A stretch of 44,020 bases of DNA from Helicobacter valdiviensis (GTDB taxonomy: Bacteria > Campylobacterota > Campylobacteria > Campylobacterales > Helicobacteraceae), in the NCBI RefSeq assembly GCF_003245365.1, contig NZ_NBIU01000014.1:1-44020 (forward strand). Reading direction: 5' to 3'. Below are positions 15,155 through 24,130 of this stretch, in pieces (position 1 is the first letter of the stretch; every line of letters begins with the position of its first letter). The notes under the pieces are model-generated. The model saw only the letters and a program-made list of their open reading frames with translations. It was not told the origin of the DNA and searched no databases. A program made the position numbers and the translations under genes.

Positions 15155-15919
15155 ATGAATGCATTGATTTTGGCAGCTGGTTTTGGATCTCGCCTAATGC
15201 CACTTACTAAAGATAATCCAAAATGTATGGTGGAATTTAGAGGCAAGAAGATTATTGATTATGAAATAGAAGCATTAAAACAAGCAGGAGTTAAAAATAT
15301 AGCGGTTGTGGGAGGATATTTATTTGAAGTTTTAAAAAATTATGTAAGTAAAACCCATCAAATTTCTAAAATTTATGAAAATAAAGAATATGATAAAAGC
15401 AATATGGTTAGCACCTTTTTTAAAGCAAGGGAGTTTATGGAAAAATGTATAGAACAAAAGCAAGATTTACTTGTAAGCTATGCAGATATTATTTATTTTA
15501 AAGAAAGTGTTTTAAAATTACAAGAAGCCAATTCTCCTTTGGCTATTGTTGTAGATAAAGAGTGGAAAAGTTTATGGCAAAAAAGATTTCAAAATCCACT
15601 AGAAGATGCAGAAACTCTAAAAATTAAAGAAGGAAAAATTATAGAACTTGGTAAAAAACCTAAGAATTATGAGGAGTGTGAAGCCCAATATATTGGGCTT
15701 TTTAAAATTTCTTATGGATTTTTAGAAGAAGTGATGAAGTTTTATGAAAAATTGGATAAAAATAAGTTGTATGATGGTAAAGATTTTGCAAATATGTATA
15801 TGACAAGCTTTTTGCAAAGCTTGATAGATACTTATGCCAATGCAAAAGCAGTTTATATTTATGGAAAGTGGTGCGAGATTGATTTTAAAAGTGATTTAGA
15901 AATTTCATACGATTTTTAG
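15155..15919 (+). CDS. nucleotidyltransferase, candidate CTP:phosphoglutamine cytidylyltransferase (Cj1416-like)
   Basis: A 254-residue NTP-transferase. The N-terminal ILAAGFGSRLMPLTKDNPKCM is the nucleotide-binding signature, with Lys in the NPKCMVEF segment. LLVSYADIIYF holds the metal-binding aspartate, and the C-terminal WCEIDFKSDLE a second metal site. This layout fits cytidylyltransferases of the LicC type. In C. jejuni Cj1416 condenses CTP with phosphoglutamine made by Cj1418. Here the gene ends the operon containing the Cj1418- and Cj1417-like genes. A choline-phosphate cytidylyltransferase is the alternative, but no choline kinase or LicD homologue is visible. It starts at the base after the upstream stop with an AAGGAG site. 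Confidence 0.82.
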   Translation: MNALILAAGFGSRLMPLTKDNPKCMVEFRGKKIIDYEIEALKQAGVKNIAVVGGYLFEVLKNYVSKTHQISKIYENKEYDKSNMVSTFFKAREFMEKCIEQKQDLLVSYADIIYFKESVLKLQEANSPLAIVVDKEWKSLWQKRFQNPLEDAETLKIKEGKIIELGKKPKNYEECEAQYIGLFKISYGFLEEVMKFYEKLDKNKLYDGKDFANMYMTSFLQSLIDTYANAKAVYIYGKWCEIDFKSDLEISYDF

Positions 15920-15925
15920 TATAAT
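15920..15925 (+). promoter_or_regulatory. -10 element for topA
   Basis: TATAAT at 15920-15925, immediately after the stop of the cytidylyltransferase gene and 31 bases before the TTG start of topA. It marks the boundary between the glycan locus and housekeeping genes. No clear -35, as usual in this lineage. Confidence 0.55.
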
Positions 15926-15955
15926 TCCCCTAAATTAAAATAATTAGGATTTACT

Positions 15956-18166
15956 TTGAAAGATTTGATTATTGTAGAGTCGCCTACAAAAGCTAGGACG
16001 ATTAAGAGTTTTTTGGGCGATAAGTATGAGGTTATTGCATCAAAAGGACATATTAGAGATTTGCCAAAGCACACTTTTGGGATTAAAGTAGAAAATGAAA
16101 GTTTTATTCCTGAATATCAGATTGATGATTCGCATAAAGATGTTGTGAGTGAGTTAAAAAAACTAGCTAAAAATGCTAAAGTCGTTTATATCGCAACTGA
16201 TGAGGATAGAGAGGGGGAGGCTATTGGCTATCATATTGCACTAGCAATTGGTAAAGAGCCTTTGTCTTTGCCACGCATTGTTTTTCATGAGATTACTAAA
16301 AAGGCTATTACAGATTCTTTAAAAAATCCAAGAATTTTGGATATGGATAAGGTAAATGCACAACAAGCAAGAAGACTGTTAGATAGGATTGTGGGTTATC
16401 GTCTAAGTCCTTTGATTTCATCTAAAATTCAAAGGGGATTAAGTGCTGGGCGTGTGCAAAGCAGTGCATTGAAGATTGTTGTGGATAGAGAAAAAGAAAT
16501 TTTAGCATTCAAGAGCGTAACTTATTTTAGTATCCAAAGCACTTTTAAAAAAGGCTTAGACGCTGAACTTGTGGAGTTTCAAGGTAAAAAAATAGAAAAG
16601 CTTAGCTTTTTAAAGCAAGATGAAGCTCAAAATGTATTAGATGTGCTTAAAAATGAGAATTTTAGTATTCAAGAAATTGAAAATAAAAAGCGTAAAACCT
16701 CTACCCCTCCGCCCTTTATGACTTCTACCTTGCAACAGAGTGCAAACTCTATTTTAGGTTTCTCGCCCTCACGCACAATGCAAGCTGCACAGAAACTCTA
16801 TGAGGGTGTGATGACACATAAAGGTTCTATGGGTGTGATTACTTATATGAGAACAGACAGTCTAAATATTGCAAAAGAAGCTCAAAGTGCTGCAAGAGAG
16901 CAGATACAAAAGGTTTATGGAAAGGAGTATCTACCCGCAAAACCTAAAGTATATACTACAAAGTCAAAAGGGGCACAAGAAGCACATGAAGCTATCCGTC
17001 CAACGCTAATGGATTATACTCCACAGATTGCAGCACAATTTCTAAAGGGTGATGAATTAAAGCTTTATAGTCTTATTTATAACCGCTTTTTAGCCTCACA
17101 GATGAATGATGCAGAATTTGAATTGCAAAATATTTTTATAAGCTCTTCAAATTCTCTTTTTAAAATTGCAGGTAGAAAGCTAGTTTTTGATGGATTTTAT
17201 AGAGTATTAGGTAATGAAGATAAGGATAAATTACTTCCTCCTATGAAGGTGGGAGAGGCTATGCAGTTAGAGAAAATTTCTTTAGAGGAACATCAAACAG
17301 AACCGCCCTCACGCTATTCTGAAGCAAGTATGATTAAAACATTGGAAGCTTTAGGAATAGGGCGTCCTAGCACCTATGCGCCTACAATTTCTCTTTTAAA
17401 TGCAAGAGAATATATTGAAATTGAAAAAAAGCAAATTAAGCCTAAAGAAATTGCATTTAAAGTTGTGGAGCTTTTAGAAAAATATTTTAATGAAATTGTA
17501 GATTCAAAATTTACTGCAAAATTAGAAGAAAAACTAGATGAGGTGGCACTCTCAAAACAAGATTGGCAGAAGCTTTTATGGGATTTTTATGAGCCTTTTG
17601 CACAAAAGATTAAAGAGGGAAAAAGCAGTATTGAAAGCCAAAAATTAGCTATTCCAACAGGAGAAAATTGCCCTTTATGTGGTAAGGAGCTTATAAAGCG
17701 AAGCGGTAGATTTGGAGAATTTGTAGGTTGTAGTGGTTATCCAAAATGCAAATATATCCAAAAAGAAGTAAAAGTTGAAGAAGCACAAGAAGATAACGGG
17801 GTTTGTGAGAAATGTGGCAAACCTATGGTGAAAAAGCGTGGGAGAAATGGAGAATTTTTAGCTTGTAGTGGTTATCCAGAATGCAAAAATACTAAATCTT
17901 TAAATCCAACACAACAAGCCCAAAAAGAACCTCTAAAAGATGTAAAATGTCCAAAATGTGGTGGAGATATTTTGGAGAGAATGAGTAGAAGAGGTAAGTT
18001 TTATGGTTGTGCCAATTACCCAAAATGCGACTTTATCTCAGCCCATGAGCCTACAAATACCCATTGTCCTAAATGCAACAGTTTAATGGCGCGTCGCACT
18101 TATCGTAAAAAAGATGTATTAGAATGTATCTTTTGTAAAGAAAGAATTGAAGATACAACAAAATAA
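15956..18166 (+). CDS. topA: DNA topoisomerase I
   Basis: A 736-residue type IA topoisomerase that relaxes negative supercoils through a 5'-phosphotyrosine intermediate. It begins LIIVESPTKARTIKSFLG (Toprim), with TDEDREGEAIGYHIA as the acidic Toprim motif. Tyr297 in MGVITYMRTDS is the active tyrosine. The C-terminus carries three topoisomerase zinc ribbons (CPLCGKEL..CSGYPKC, CEKCGKPM..CSGYPEC, CPKCGGDI..CANYPKC) and a degenerate fourth four-cysteine unit (CPKCNSLM...CIFC). Start is TTG 15956 after a TAGGAT site. Full length for the Campylobacterota. Followed closely by a small gene and bioB. Confidence 0.97.
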   Translation: MKDLIIVESPTKARTIKSFLGDKYEVIASKGHIRDLPKHTFGIKVENESFIPEYQIDDSHKDVVSELKKLAKNAKVVYIATDEDREGEAIGYHIALAIGKEPLSLPRIVFHEITKKAITDSLKNPRILDMDKVNAQQARRLLDRIVGYRLSPLISSKIQRGLSAGRVQSSALKIVVDREKEILAFKSVTYFSIQSTFKKGLDAELVEFQGKKIEKLSFLKQDEAQNVLDVLKNENFSIQEIENKKRKTSTPPPFMTSTLQQSANSILGFSPSRTMQAAQKLYEGVMTHKGSMGVITYMRTDSLNIAKEAQSAAREQIQKVYGKEYLPAKPKVYTTKSKGAQEAHEAIRPTLMDYTPQIAAQFLKGDELKLYSLIYNRFLASQMNDAEFELQNIFISSSNSLFKIAGRKLVFDGFYRVLGNEDKDKLLPPMKVGEAMQLEKISLEEHQTEPPSRYSEASMIKTLEALGIGRPSTYAPTISLLNAREYIEIEKKQIKPKEIAFKVVELLEKYFNEIVDSKFTAKLEEKLDEVALSKQDWQKLLWDFYEPFAQKIKEGKSSIESQKLAIPTGENCPLCGKELIKRSGRFGEFVGCSGYPKCKYIQKEVKVEEAQEDNGVCEKCGKPMVKKRGRNGEFLACSGYPECKNTKSLNPTQQAQKEPLKDVKCPKCGGDILERMSRRGKFYGCANYPKCDFISAHEPTNTHCPKCNSLMARRTYRKKDVLECIFCKERIEDTTK

Positions 18167-18182
18167 AATTTAAGGAAAAATT

Positions 18183-18584
18183 ATGACAAAAGAAATATTA
18201 GATTTATTAGACAATTATCCTGCATTTTTAGCTACAAAAGGAACTTGTGGTAATCCTAGAGTGCGTCCAATAAAATCAGCACTTTTTAAAGATGGGAAGC
18301 TTTATTTTTGCACTTCAAAAAAGAAGAATCTCTATAAACATATGCAAAATTTTAGTGGAATTGAAATAAGTGCATTTAATGGTAAAGATACTTGGATAAG
18401 GATTAGAGGTGAGGCAGATTTTAGTCAAGATTTAGAGATTAAAAAAGCAATGTTTTTAAAATATCCAGAAGTTAAAGAAATTTATAAAGATGTGGAAAAT
18501 GAGGATTTTGCAATATTTTTTATCAAAAATCCTAGCATTAAAATCCAAGATTTTAATGGACGCGATGAAGTGATAAAGGCATAA
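18183..18584 (+). CDS. pyridoxamine-5'-phosphate-oxidase-like FMN-binding split-barrel protein
   Basis: A 133-residue single-domain protein. The pattern FLATKGTCGNPRVRPIKSALFKDGKLYFCTSKKKNLYKHM, then IEISAFNGKDTWIRIRGEADF, is that of small flavin-binding split-barrel proteins (NimA/PNPOx-like). These bind FMN or related cofactors; the substrate is usually unknown. A weak AAGGAAAAATT site precedes ATG 18183. It is 16 bases after topA and 3 bases before bioB, so the three are probably cotranscribed. Confidence 0.75.
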   Translation: MTKEILDLLDNYPAFLATKGTCGNPRVRPIKSALFKDGKLYFCTSKKKNLYKHMQNFSGIEISAFNGKDTWIRIRGEADFSQDLEIKKAMFLKYPEVKEIYKDVENEDFAIFFIKNPSIKIQDFNGRDEVIKA

Positions 18585-18587
18585 ATA

Positions 18588-19427
18588 ATGAAAGATATTT
18601 TTTTATGCAGTATTTGTAATGTTTCAAGCGGGGCATGTTTAGAAGATTGTGCTTATTGCACGCAAAGTGCCAAATACAATGCTAAAATTGAAAGATATAG
18701 ATTAAAACCGCTTGAGCAGATTTTACAAGAAGCAAGAAGAGCTGCAGATAATGGGGCTTTGGGTTTTTGTTTGGTTACTAGCGGTAGGGAGCTTGATGAT
18801 AAACGCGTAGAATTTATCTCTCAAGCTGCAAAAGAGATATTAAAAGAGGGTTTGCATTTGCATTTGATAGGGTGTAGCGGAATTGCTACTAAAGAAGCAC
18901 TAAAAGAGCTAAAAGAAGCAGGAATTGCAAGCTATAATCATAATTTAGAAACCTCTAAAAACTTTTTTCCACAAATTTGTAGCACACATAGCTTTAAAGA
19001 GCGTTATGAAACTTGTGAAAATGCACTAGAAGTAGGGCTTGGATTGTGTAGTGGAGGAATTTTTGGAATGGGTGAAACTTGGCAAGATAGACTAGATTTA
19101 TTAAGTGCATTACAAACGCTAAATCCTCATAGTGTGCCTATTAATTTTTTTATTCCAAATCCTGCTTTGCCACTTACTAAAGAGGTTTTAAGCAAAGAAG
19201 AAGCGCTAGAATGCGTAAAGCTTGCAAGAGAATATTTGCCAAATTCTCGTCTTATGATAGCAGGAGGGCGTGAGAGAGTTTTTGGCAATGATCAAGAAGA
19301 GCTTTTTAGATGTGGAATTAATGCGGTGGTTTTAGGAGATTATCTAACTACTAAGGGTAATACTCCCAAAGAAGAAGTAGAACGCATTAAAGGCTATGGT
19401 TATAGCATTGCAACAAGTTGCGAATAA
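18588..19427 (+). CDS. bioB: biotin synthase (radical SAM)
   Basis: A 279-residue radical SAM enzyme that inserts sulfur into dethiobiotin. The 4Fe-4S cluster motif is in ACLEDCAYCTQSAKY (CxxxCxxC), followed by GFCLVTSGRELDD and HLHLIGCSGIATKEALKELKEAG. SYNHNLETSKNFFPQICSTHSF and ICGM-like GGIFGMGETWQDRLDLL follow, as in BioB. Slightly shorter at the N-terminus than E. coli BioB, as in other epsilonproteobacteria. Other bio genes are not nearby. Confidence 0.95.
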   Translation: MKDIFLCSICNVSSGACLEDCAYCTQSAKYNAKIERYRLKPLEQILQEARRAADNGALGFCLVTSGRELDDKRVEFISQAAKEILKEGLHLHLIGCSGIATKEALKELKEAGIASYNHNLETSKNFFPQICSTHSFKERYETCENALEVGLGLCSGGIFGMGETWQDRLDLLSALQTLNPHSVPINFFIPNPALPLTKEVLSKEEALECVKLAREYLPNSRLMIAGGRERVFGNDQEELFRCGINAVVLGDYLTTKGNTPKEEVERIKGYGYSIATSCE

Positions 19428-19431
19428 AAAG

Positions 19432-20265
19432 ATGGAAGAAATCTTAAGTCAGACAATTATAAAAATAAGGCTATTGGGTAGGTATTTATATGTGTTTTTA
19501 AAGGGGGACTTGCTGTATTTTGCTGCAAGCCTTAGTTTTTATACGATTTTTGCCCTTTTGCCTATGTTTTTAATTGTATTTTCTTTGGTGGCTGTATTGC
19601 CAGAGTTTAAAGAATATATGCAAAGTTTTAAGAGTTTGGTGGTAGAGAATTTTTTGCCAACACATTCAGATGTGTTTTTATCCTATATGGATGGTTTTGT
19701 GGCAAACTCTAATAAACTTGGGGGTATGGGGCTTTTATATGCTTTTGTAACTTCTATTTTGTTTTTTAGAAACTACCAATACATAGCGGGTAAAATTTTT
19801 CATGCAAAAGCTAGAGGATTTTGGGATTCTTTAGCGGTTTATTGGACTTGTATGACACTTTTTCCTGTGGGAATTTTGTTTTCTATTTATCTAAGTGCAA
19901 AGGCTTATGCGTATTTGCAAACTTTAGGTTATAGCACTTATTTTGCATGGCTTTTGCGACTTAGCCCGTATTTTATTGCTTGGATTGTATTTTTTATGCT
20001 GTTTAAAATCTCGGCAAATACTAAAATTAGCACAAAAAATACACTTTTTAGCTCATTATTTACAGCACTTGTTTGGTCGTTTTGTAAATTTTTATTTGTG
20101 TATTATGTGTTTTATAATAAAGCCTATTTAACGCTTTATGGATCTTTTAGCATTTTGATTTTTTTATTTATTTGGATTTATCTCTCATGGGCGATTTTGC
20201 TTTTTGGAATGAGTTTAAGTAGAGGGATTGATGAGCTTTTTATCAAAGAGCTAGAAGAAGAATAG
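19432..20265 (+). CDS. YihY/BrkB-family inner-membrane protein
   Basis: About 277 residues with six predicted membrane helices. YLYVFLKGDLLYFAASLSFYTIFALLPMFLIVFSLV is the family's conserved first segment, and the end is FLFIWIYLSWAILLFGMSLSRGIDE. YihY/BrkB proteins were once named RNase BN; their function is not established. ATG 19432 follows the bioB stop by four bases; an in-frame ATG at 19396 inside bioB would add 12 residues, and neither has a strong ribosome binding site. Confidence 0.85.
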   Translation: MEEILSQTIIKIRLLGRYLYVFLKGDLLYFAASLSFYTIFALLPMFLIVFSLVAVLPEFKEYMQSFKSLVVENFLPTHSDVFLSYMDGFVANSNKLGGMGLLYAFVTSILFFRNYQYIAGKIFHAKARGFWDSLAVYWTCMTLFPVGILFSIYLSAKAYAYLQTLGYSTYFAWLLRLSPYFIAWIVFFMLFKISANTKISTKNTLFSSLFTALVWSFCKFLFVYYVFYNKAYLTLYGSFSILIFLFIWIYLSWAILLFGMSLSRGIDELFIKELEEE

Positions 20266-20281
20266 ATAAGCTTTGTTGATC

Positions 20282-20305
20282 ATAACAAAATAAGTATTTT
20301 GTTAT
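20282..20305. other. perfect 10-bp inverted repeat after the YihY gene
   Basis: ATAACAAAAT (20282-20291), AAGT loop, ATTTTGTTAT (20296-20305). It lies 17 bases after the upstream stop and 118 before the next gene. It could act as a weak transcription terminator (TTAAATTT follows rather than a T run) or as an operator. A related TAACAAAATGTTA lies at 42700-42712. Confidence 0.45.
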
Positions 20306-20422
20306 TAAATTTATGAAGAATTGTTAATCTTGCTATTTGAATGAAAAGTAGGGAAGCAAGAGATATGGGCAAAAGAATTTATATAAAAACTTAAATATTA
20401 TTTAAATTTTTAAAGGAGAAGA

Positions 20423-22154
20423 ATGAACTTCTATGAATTTTTAAGAAAGAATTTTGTTTTAGTTTTGTTTGTATATCTATGCAATCTAGTCTTGATTTGT
20501 TTTTGGTATTATATGGGTTATTTTGGCGATGATATTATGGGAGAGAGATTTTATTCTAAGCTTTTTAGAGCATTTTTTATAGCATTACTTTTAGAATTAT
20601 TGTGTATCCATTTGTTTTATTGTTTGTTTAAAGAAAAAGCAAAATACTTTTTGGTTTTCTTGGCTGTTTTTGCAGGTTTAGATTTTGTGGTGGAAGGATT
20701 TTTGCTCTATTCTTATAAAACTCTTTTTAATCCACTGATTGCTGATGCACTTTTGCAGACAAATTTAAAAGAGTCCTATGAATTTTTGCTAACTTATATG
20801 GGAGTTTATGAGTTTTTCTTTGTGATTTTTGGGATTTTTTTAATGGTAATATTTTTTTATTGGAATAAAAAAGCTCATTTAGCCCCCCCCCCCCACATTT
20901 TTAGCATTTAAGAAAATATTTTATGTAATTTATTTATTAGTTGCACTTATTTTTATTTTGGATATTTTAAATAAACATTATAGAAAGGGTGAAATAGAAT
21001 CTTTTGCAAAACTTAGAGATTTTTCTCTAACAAGAATTATACATAGTTTTACCCAGCTTTATTTAGAAAATAATCTTTTCACTAGCACAAAAGAATATGA
21101 AAAAAATTATGAAAAAATGTATCTAGCATATCAAGGGAGTGTAAAAACAACTAAAAAGATTCCACATATTGTGCTTGTTATAGGTGAGAGTGCGCAAAGA
21201 AATCATTTAAGTCTTTATGGAAACAAGCTAGATACTACGCCACTTGCAAGAAAACTAGAAAGTGATGGCAATTTAATCAAGTTTAGTGATTGCATTGCAC
21301 CTTATGCACAAACAAGTTTTGTGTTGGATTATTTGTTAAATTTTGCAAGTGCAGGGGATAAAGATTTTTCTAAGCGTTTAAATATAATAGATTTATTTAA
21401 GCTTGGAGGTTATAAAACGGCTTATTTTTCCAATCAAGAGTTGGCTTCTATTCATACGCGTTTAACAACCGCTATTGCAAATAGAGCAGATATTACACAA
21501 TTTTTGGATCCTTTTGTAAGCCATGATTTATTTTTGAATAAAGCTTATGATGGAGGATTGTTAGAATTTGTTAAAGAGTGGGCTAAAATAGAGAATAGTT
21601 TTAGCATTGTGCATTTGATGGGAAGTCATTTTAGTTATAAAAATCGCTATCCAAAGGAATTTGAATATTTTAAAACAGAGAACATAAAAATGCCTTTTAA
21701 AACTACTCTAAAAGAGAAAGAGATTATTAAAGATTATGAAAATTCTCTTTTTTATACAGATGATTTATTGTATAAGATTTTTAAAATTTATGAAGATAAA
21801 GAAGCAATTATTATTTATTTAAGCGATCATGGGGAGAGCTTGTATGAGTATAAAGGAGTTTTGGGACATTTTGTTACTTCGCGTTTTGTTGCAGAAATCC
21901 CTTTTTATATTATGCTGACAGATAAATTTAAGCAAAATAATAAGGATTTAGTAGAGAAGATTTTAAAAGCTAAAGATAGACCCTTTATGAGTGATGATTT
22001 AATCCATACTTTAAGTTATATTGCGAATATAAAAATCAAAGATTATCAAAAAAGCAAAGATGTGTTGAGTGAAGAATTTAATTTAGAGCGTAAGCGAATT
22101 TTTAAGCAAGAAAAAGATTATGAAGAATTAAGAACAGAATTGCCTGTTAGATAA
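20423..22154 (+). CDS. phosphoethanolamine transferase (EptA-like), phase-variable, OFF (C12)
   Basis: Two frames form one gene. From ATG 20423 (AAAGGAGAAG site) 162 codons encode hydrophobic helices, ending in twelve C (20883-20894) and a TAA. The continuation, TFLAFKKIFYVIYLLVALIFILDILNKHY..., is in the next frame and runs to 22154. Eleven C would give about 577 residues, the normal length for EptA/CptA enzymes: N-terminal membrane helices and a periplasmic sulfatase-like domain. That domain has VIGESAQRNHLSLYG, the probable nucleophile threonine in APYAQTSFVLDYLL, and YLSDHGESLYEYKGVLGH. The enzyme would move phosphoethanolamine from phosphatidylethanolamine to lipid A, core or another acceptor. 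The acceptor is not shown by sequence. Confidence 0.88.
20883..20894. repeat. C12 homopolymer, phase-variation tract (OFF)
   Basis: Twelve C in the phosphoethanolamine transferase gene, the only long C tract in the window. The upstream frame reads GCC CCC x3 CAC ATT TTT AGC ATT TAA. The membrane helix continues in the frame ACA TTT TTA GCA, one base later, so eleven C are needed for full length. Confidence 0.92.
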
Positions 22155-22237
22155 TTTATAATTTTTATCTTACTTAGTTAAAATTAAGAAGAAAGTAATT
22201 TATTTAAAGAATAAAACAGCATTTTAGGATAAAAATA

Positions 22238-22246
22238 TGCTAAAAT
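22238..22246 (+). promoter_or_regulatory. extended -10 (TGCTAAAAT) for the CBS/CorC-type gene
   Basis: TGC followed by TAAAAT, 35 bases before the TTG start at 22281, in a 126-base AT-rich gap. Fits the extended -10 type of this lineage. Motif evidence only. Confidence 0.5.
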
Positions 22247-22280
22247 AATAGTATTTTTTACTTTTACAAAGGAGTATCTT

Positions 22281-23612
22281 TTGGAGATAGAGTCGTTACT
22301 TTTATCTATTTTTGCTTTGTTTCTCGTATTGTTAAACGGGTTTTTTGTTCTTTCTGAATTTGCAATAGTTAAAATTAGGCGTTCAAGATTGGAAGAGCTT
22401 GTAAAGCGTGAGGTTTCAGGGGCAAAATTGGCTTTGAAAATTACAGGAAAATTAGATTCTTATCTTTCTGCGACACAACTTGGTATCACTCTTTCTTCTT
22501 TGGGGCTTGGTTGGATTGGTGAGCCTGCTATCGCTAAGCTTTTAGAAGCACCTTTTAAATATTTTATTGGAGATAATCCTATACTTTTACACTCTGTGAG
22601 TTTTGTGATTGCTTTTAGCTTTATTACGCTTTTGCATGTAGTTATGGGTGAGATTGTGCCAAAATCTATTGCAATTGCAAAAGCAGAAAAAAGTGTGCTT
22701 TTAATAGCACGCCCTTTACATCTTTTTTGGATCGTTTTCTTTCCCTTGATTAAAATTTTTGATTTTTTAGCAATTTTTATTTTGCATAGAATGAATATAA
22801 AACCTGCAAGTGAAGGCGAAGAGAGTGCGCATTCAGAAGAAGAGCTAAAAATTATCGTTGGAGAAAGCTTAAAAGGTGGCTATTTGGATACAATTGAAAA
22901 TGAGATTATCCAAAATGCGGTAAGCTTTTCAGATACGATGGCAAAAGAGATTATGACACCTAGAAAAGATATGATTTGTTTGTATGATGATAACACTTAT
23001 GAAGAAAATATGAAAATTGTAACCAGCACAAAGCATACACGCTATCCTTATTGTAAAGAGGGTAAGGATAATATTATAGGAATGGTGCATTTAAGAGATT
23101 TGTTAGAAACTATGCTTTCAGATAATCCATCGCGTGAGCTTGAAAAGTTAGCAAGAGAGATGATTATTGTTCCAGAGAGTGCTTCTATTTCTAATATTCT
23201 TTCTCAAATGAATAGACGCCAAATCCATACTGCACTTGTTTTAGACGAGTATGGAGGGACAGCAGGGCTTCTTACTATGGAAGATATTTTAGAAGAAGTT
23301 ATGGGAGATATTACAGATGAGCATGATAAAAAGAGCGAAGAATATCACAAAATAGATGAAGATGTATATTCTTTTGATGGTATGCTAGATTTAGAACGCG
23401 TAGCAGATGTGCTTGGCATTACCTTTGAAGATACAGAGCAAGTAACTATTGGTGGATATGTGTTTAATCTATTGGAAAGACTCCCAGTTGTAGGTGATGT
23501 AATTGCAGATGAATATTGTGAATATGAGGTTTTAGCTACCGAGGGTGCTAGAATAGTGCGTATTAAGGCTAGTAAAAAGCCTTTTAAAATCAATGATGAT
23601 GAAGAAGATTAA
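22281..23612 (+). CDS. CNNM/HlyC/CorC-family membrane protein with CBS domains
   Basis: A 443-residue protein with three parts. A DUF21/CNNM membrane domain with four helices (LLSIFALFLVLLNGFFVLSEFAIVKIRRSRL at the start), a CBS pair (AKEIMTPRKDMICLYDD to VLDEYGGTAGLLTMEDILEEVMGDI), and a C-terminal CorC_HlyC domain (VYSFDGMLDLERVADVLGI). Family members are linked to magnesium/cobalt transport; older names include hemolysin homologue. Start is TTG 22281 with an AAAGGAG site. It precedes purE by 17 bases. Confidence 0.92.
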   Translation: MEIESLLLSIFALFLVLLNGFFVLSEFAIVKIRRSRLEELVKREVSGAKLALKITGKLDSYLSATQLGITLSSLGLGWIGEPAIAKLLEAPFKYFIGDNPILLHSVSFVIAFSFITLLHVVMGEIVPKSIAIAKAEKSVLLIARPLHLFWIVFFPLIKIFDFLAIFILHRMNIKPASEGEESAHSEEELKIIVGESLKGGYLDTIENEIIQNAVSFSDTMAKEIMTPRKDMICLYDDNTYEENMKIVTSTKHTRYPYCKEGKDNIIGMVHLRDLLETMLSDNPSRELEKLAREMIIVPESASISNILSQMNRRQIHTALVLDEYGGTAGLLTMEDILEEVMGDITDEHDKKSEEYHKIDEDVYSFDGMLDLERVADVLGITFEDTEQVTIGGYVFNLLERLPVVGDVIADEYCEYEVLATEGARIVRIKASKKPFKINDDEED

Positions 23613-23629
23613 TTTTTAAGGAGAAACAT

Positions 23630-24127
23630 TTGGATTTTGTAGCAATTTTAATGGGAAGCAAGAGTGATTATGAGGTAATGAGTGAGTGTATTAATGTGTT
23701 AAAAAAATTTGATGTGCCTTATGAAGTAATTATTAGTTCAGCACATAGAAGTCCGCAAAGAACTAAAGATTATGTGAAAAATGCAGAAGAAAAAGGCGCA
23801 AAAGTATTTATTGCAGCAGCGGGTATGGCAGCACACTTAGCAGGTGCAGTAGCTTCTATGACGACAAAACCAGTAATTGGTGTGCCTCTAAAAGGAGGTG
23901 CATTAGATGGGATAGATGCTTTACTCTCAACTGTGCAAATGCCATCAGGTATGCCAGTGGCTACTGTTGCATTAGGTAAAACGGGTGCTATTAATAGTGC
24001 ATATCTTGCTATGCAAATTTTAGCATTAAGCGATGCAGAGCTTGGCGGAAAGCTCAAAGAAGATCGTGTGATGAAAGCTAAAAATGTAGAATTAGATTCA
24101 AGTGATATTGAAGTGATTTTAGGCTAG
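23630..24127 (+). CDS. purE: N5-carboxyaminoimidazole ribonucleotide mutase
   Basis: A 165-residue class I Pur[29 protein letters not shown], the [10 protein letters not shown] loop with the catalytic histidine, [16 protein letters not shown] and [30 protein letters not shown]. It converts N5-CAIR to CAIR in purine synthesis. Start is TTG 23630 with an AAGGAG site. No other purine gene is adjacent. The next gene begins 3 bases after its stop. Confidence 0.96.
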   Translation: MDFVAILMGSKSDYEVMSECINVLKKFDVPYEVIISSAHRSPQRTKDYVKNAEEKGAKVFIAAAGMAAHLAGAVASMTTKPVIGVPLKGGALDGIDALLSTVQMPSGMPVATVALGKTGAINSAYLAMQILALSDAELGGKLKEDRVMKAKNVELDSSDIEVILG

Positions 24128-24130
24128 GGC

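Noticed and set aside
20958-22154. Stand-alone sulfatase-like gene with a TTG start
   Set aside because: The membrane helix just before it continues the 20423 frame across the C12 tract; together they have the normal length of a phosphoethanolamine transferase.
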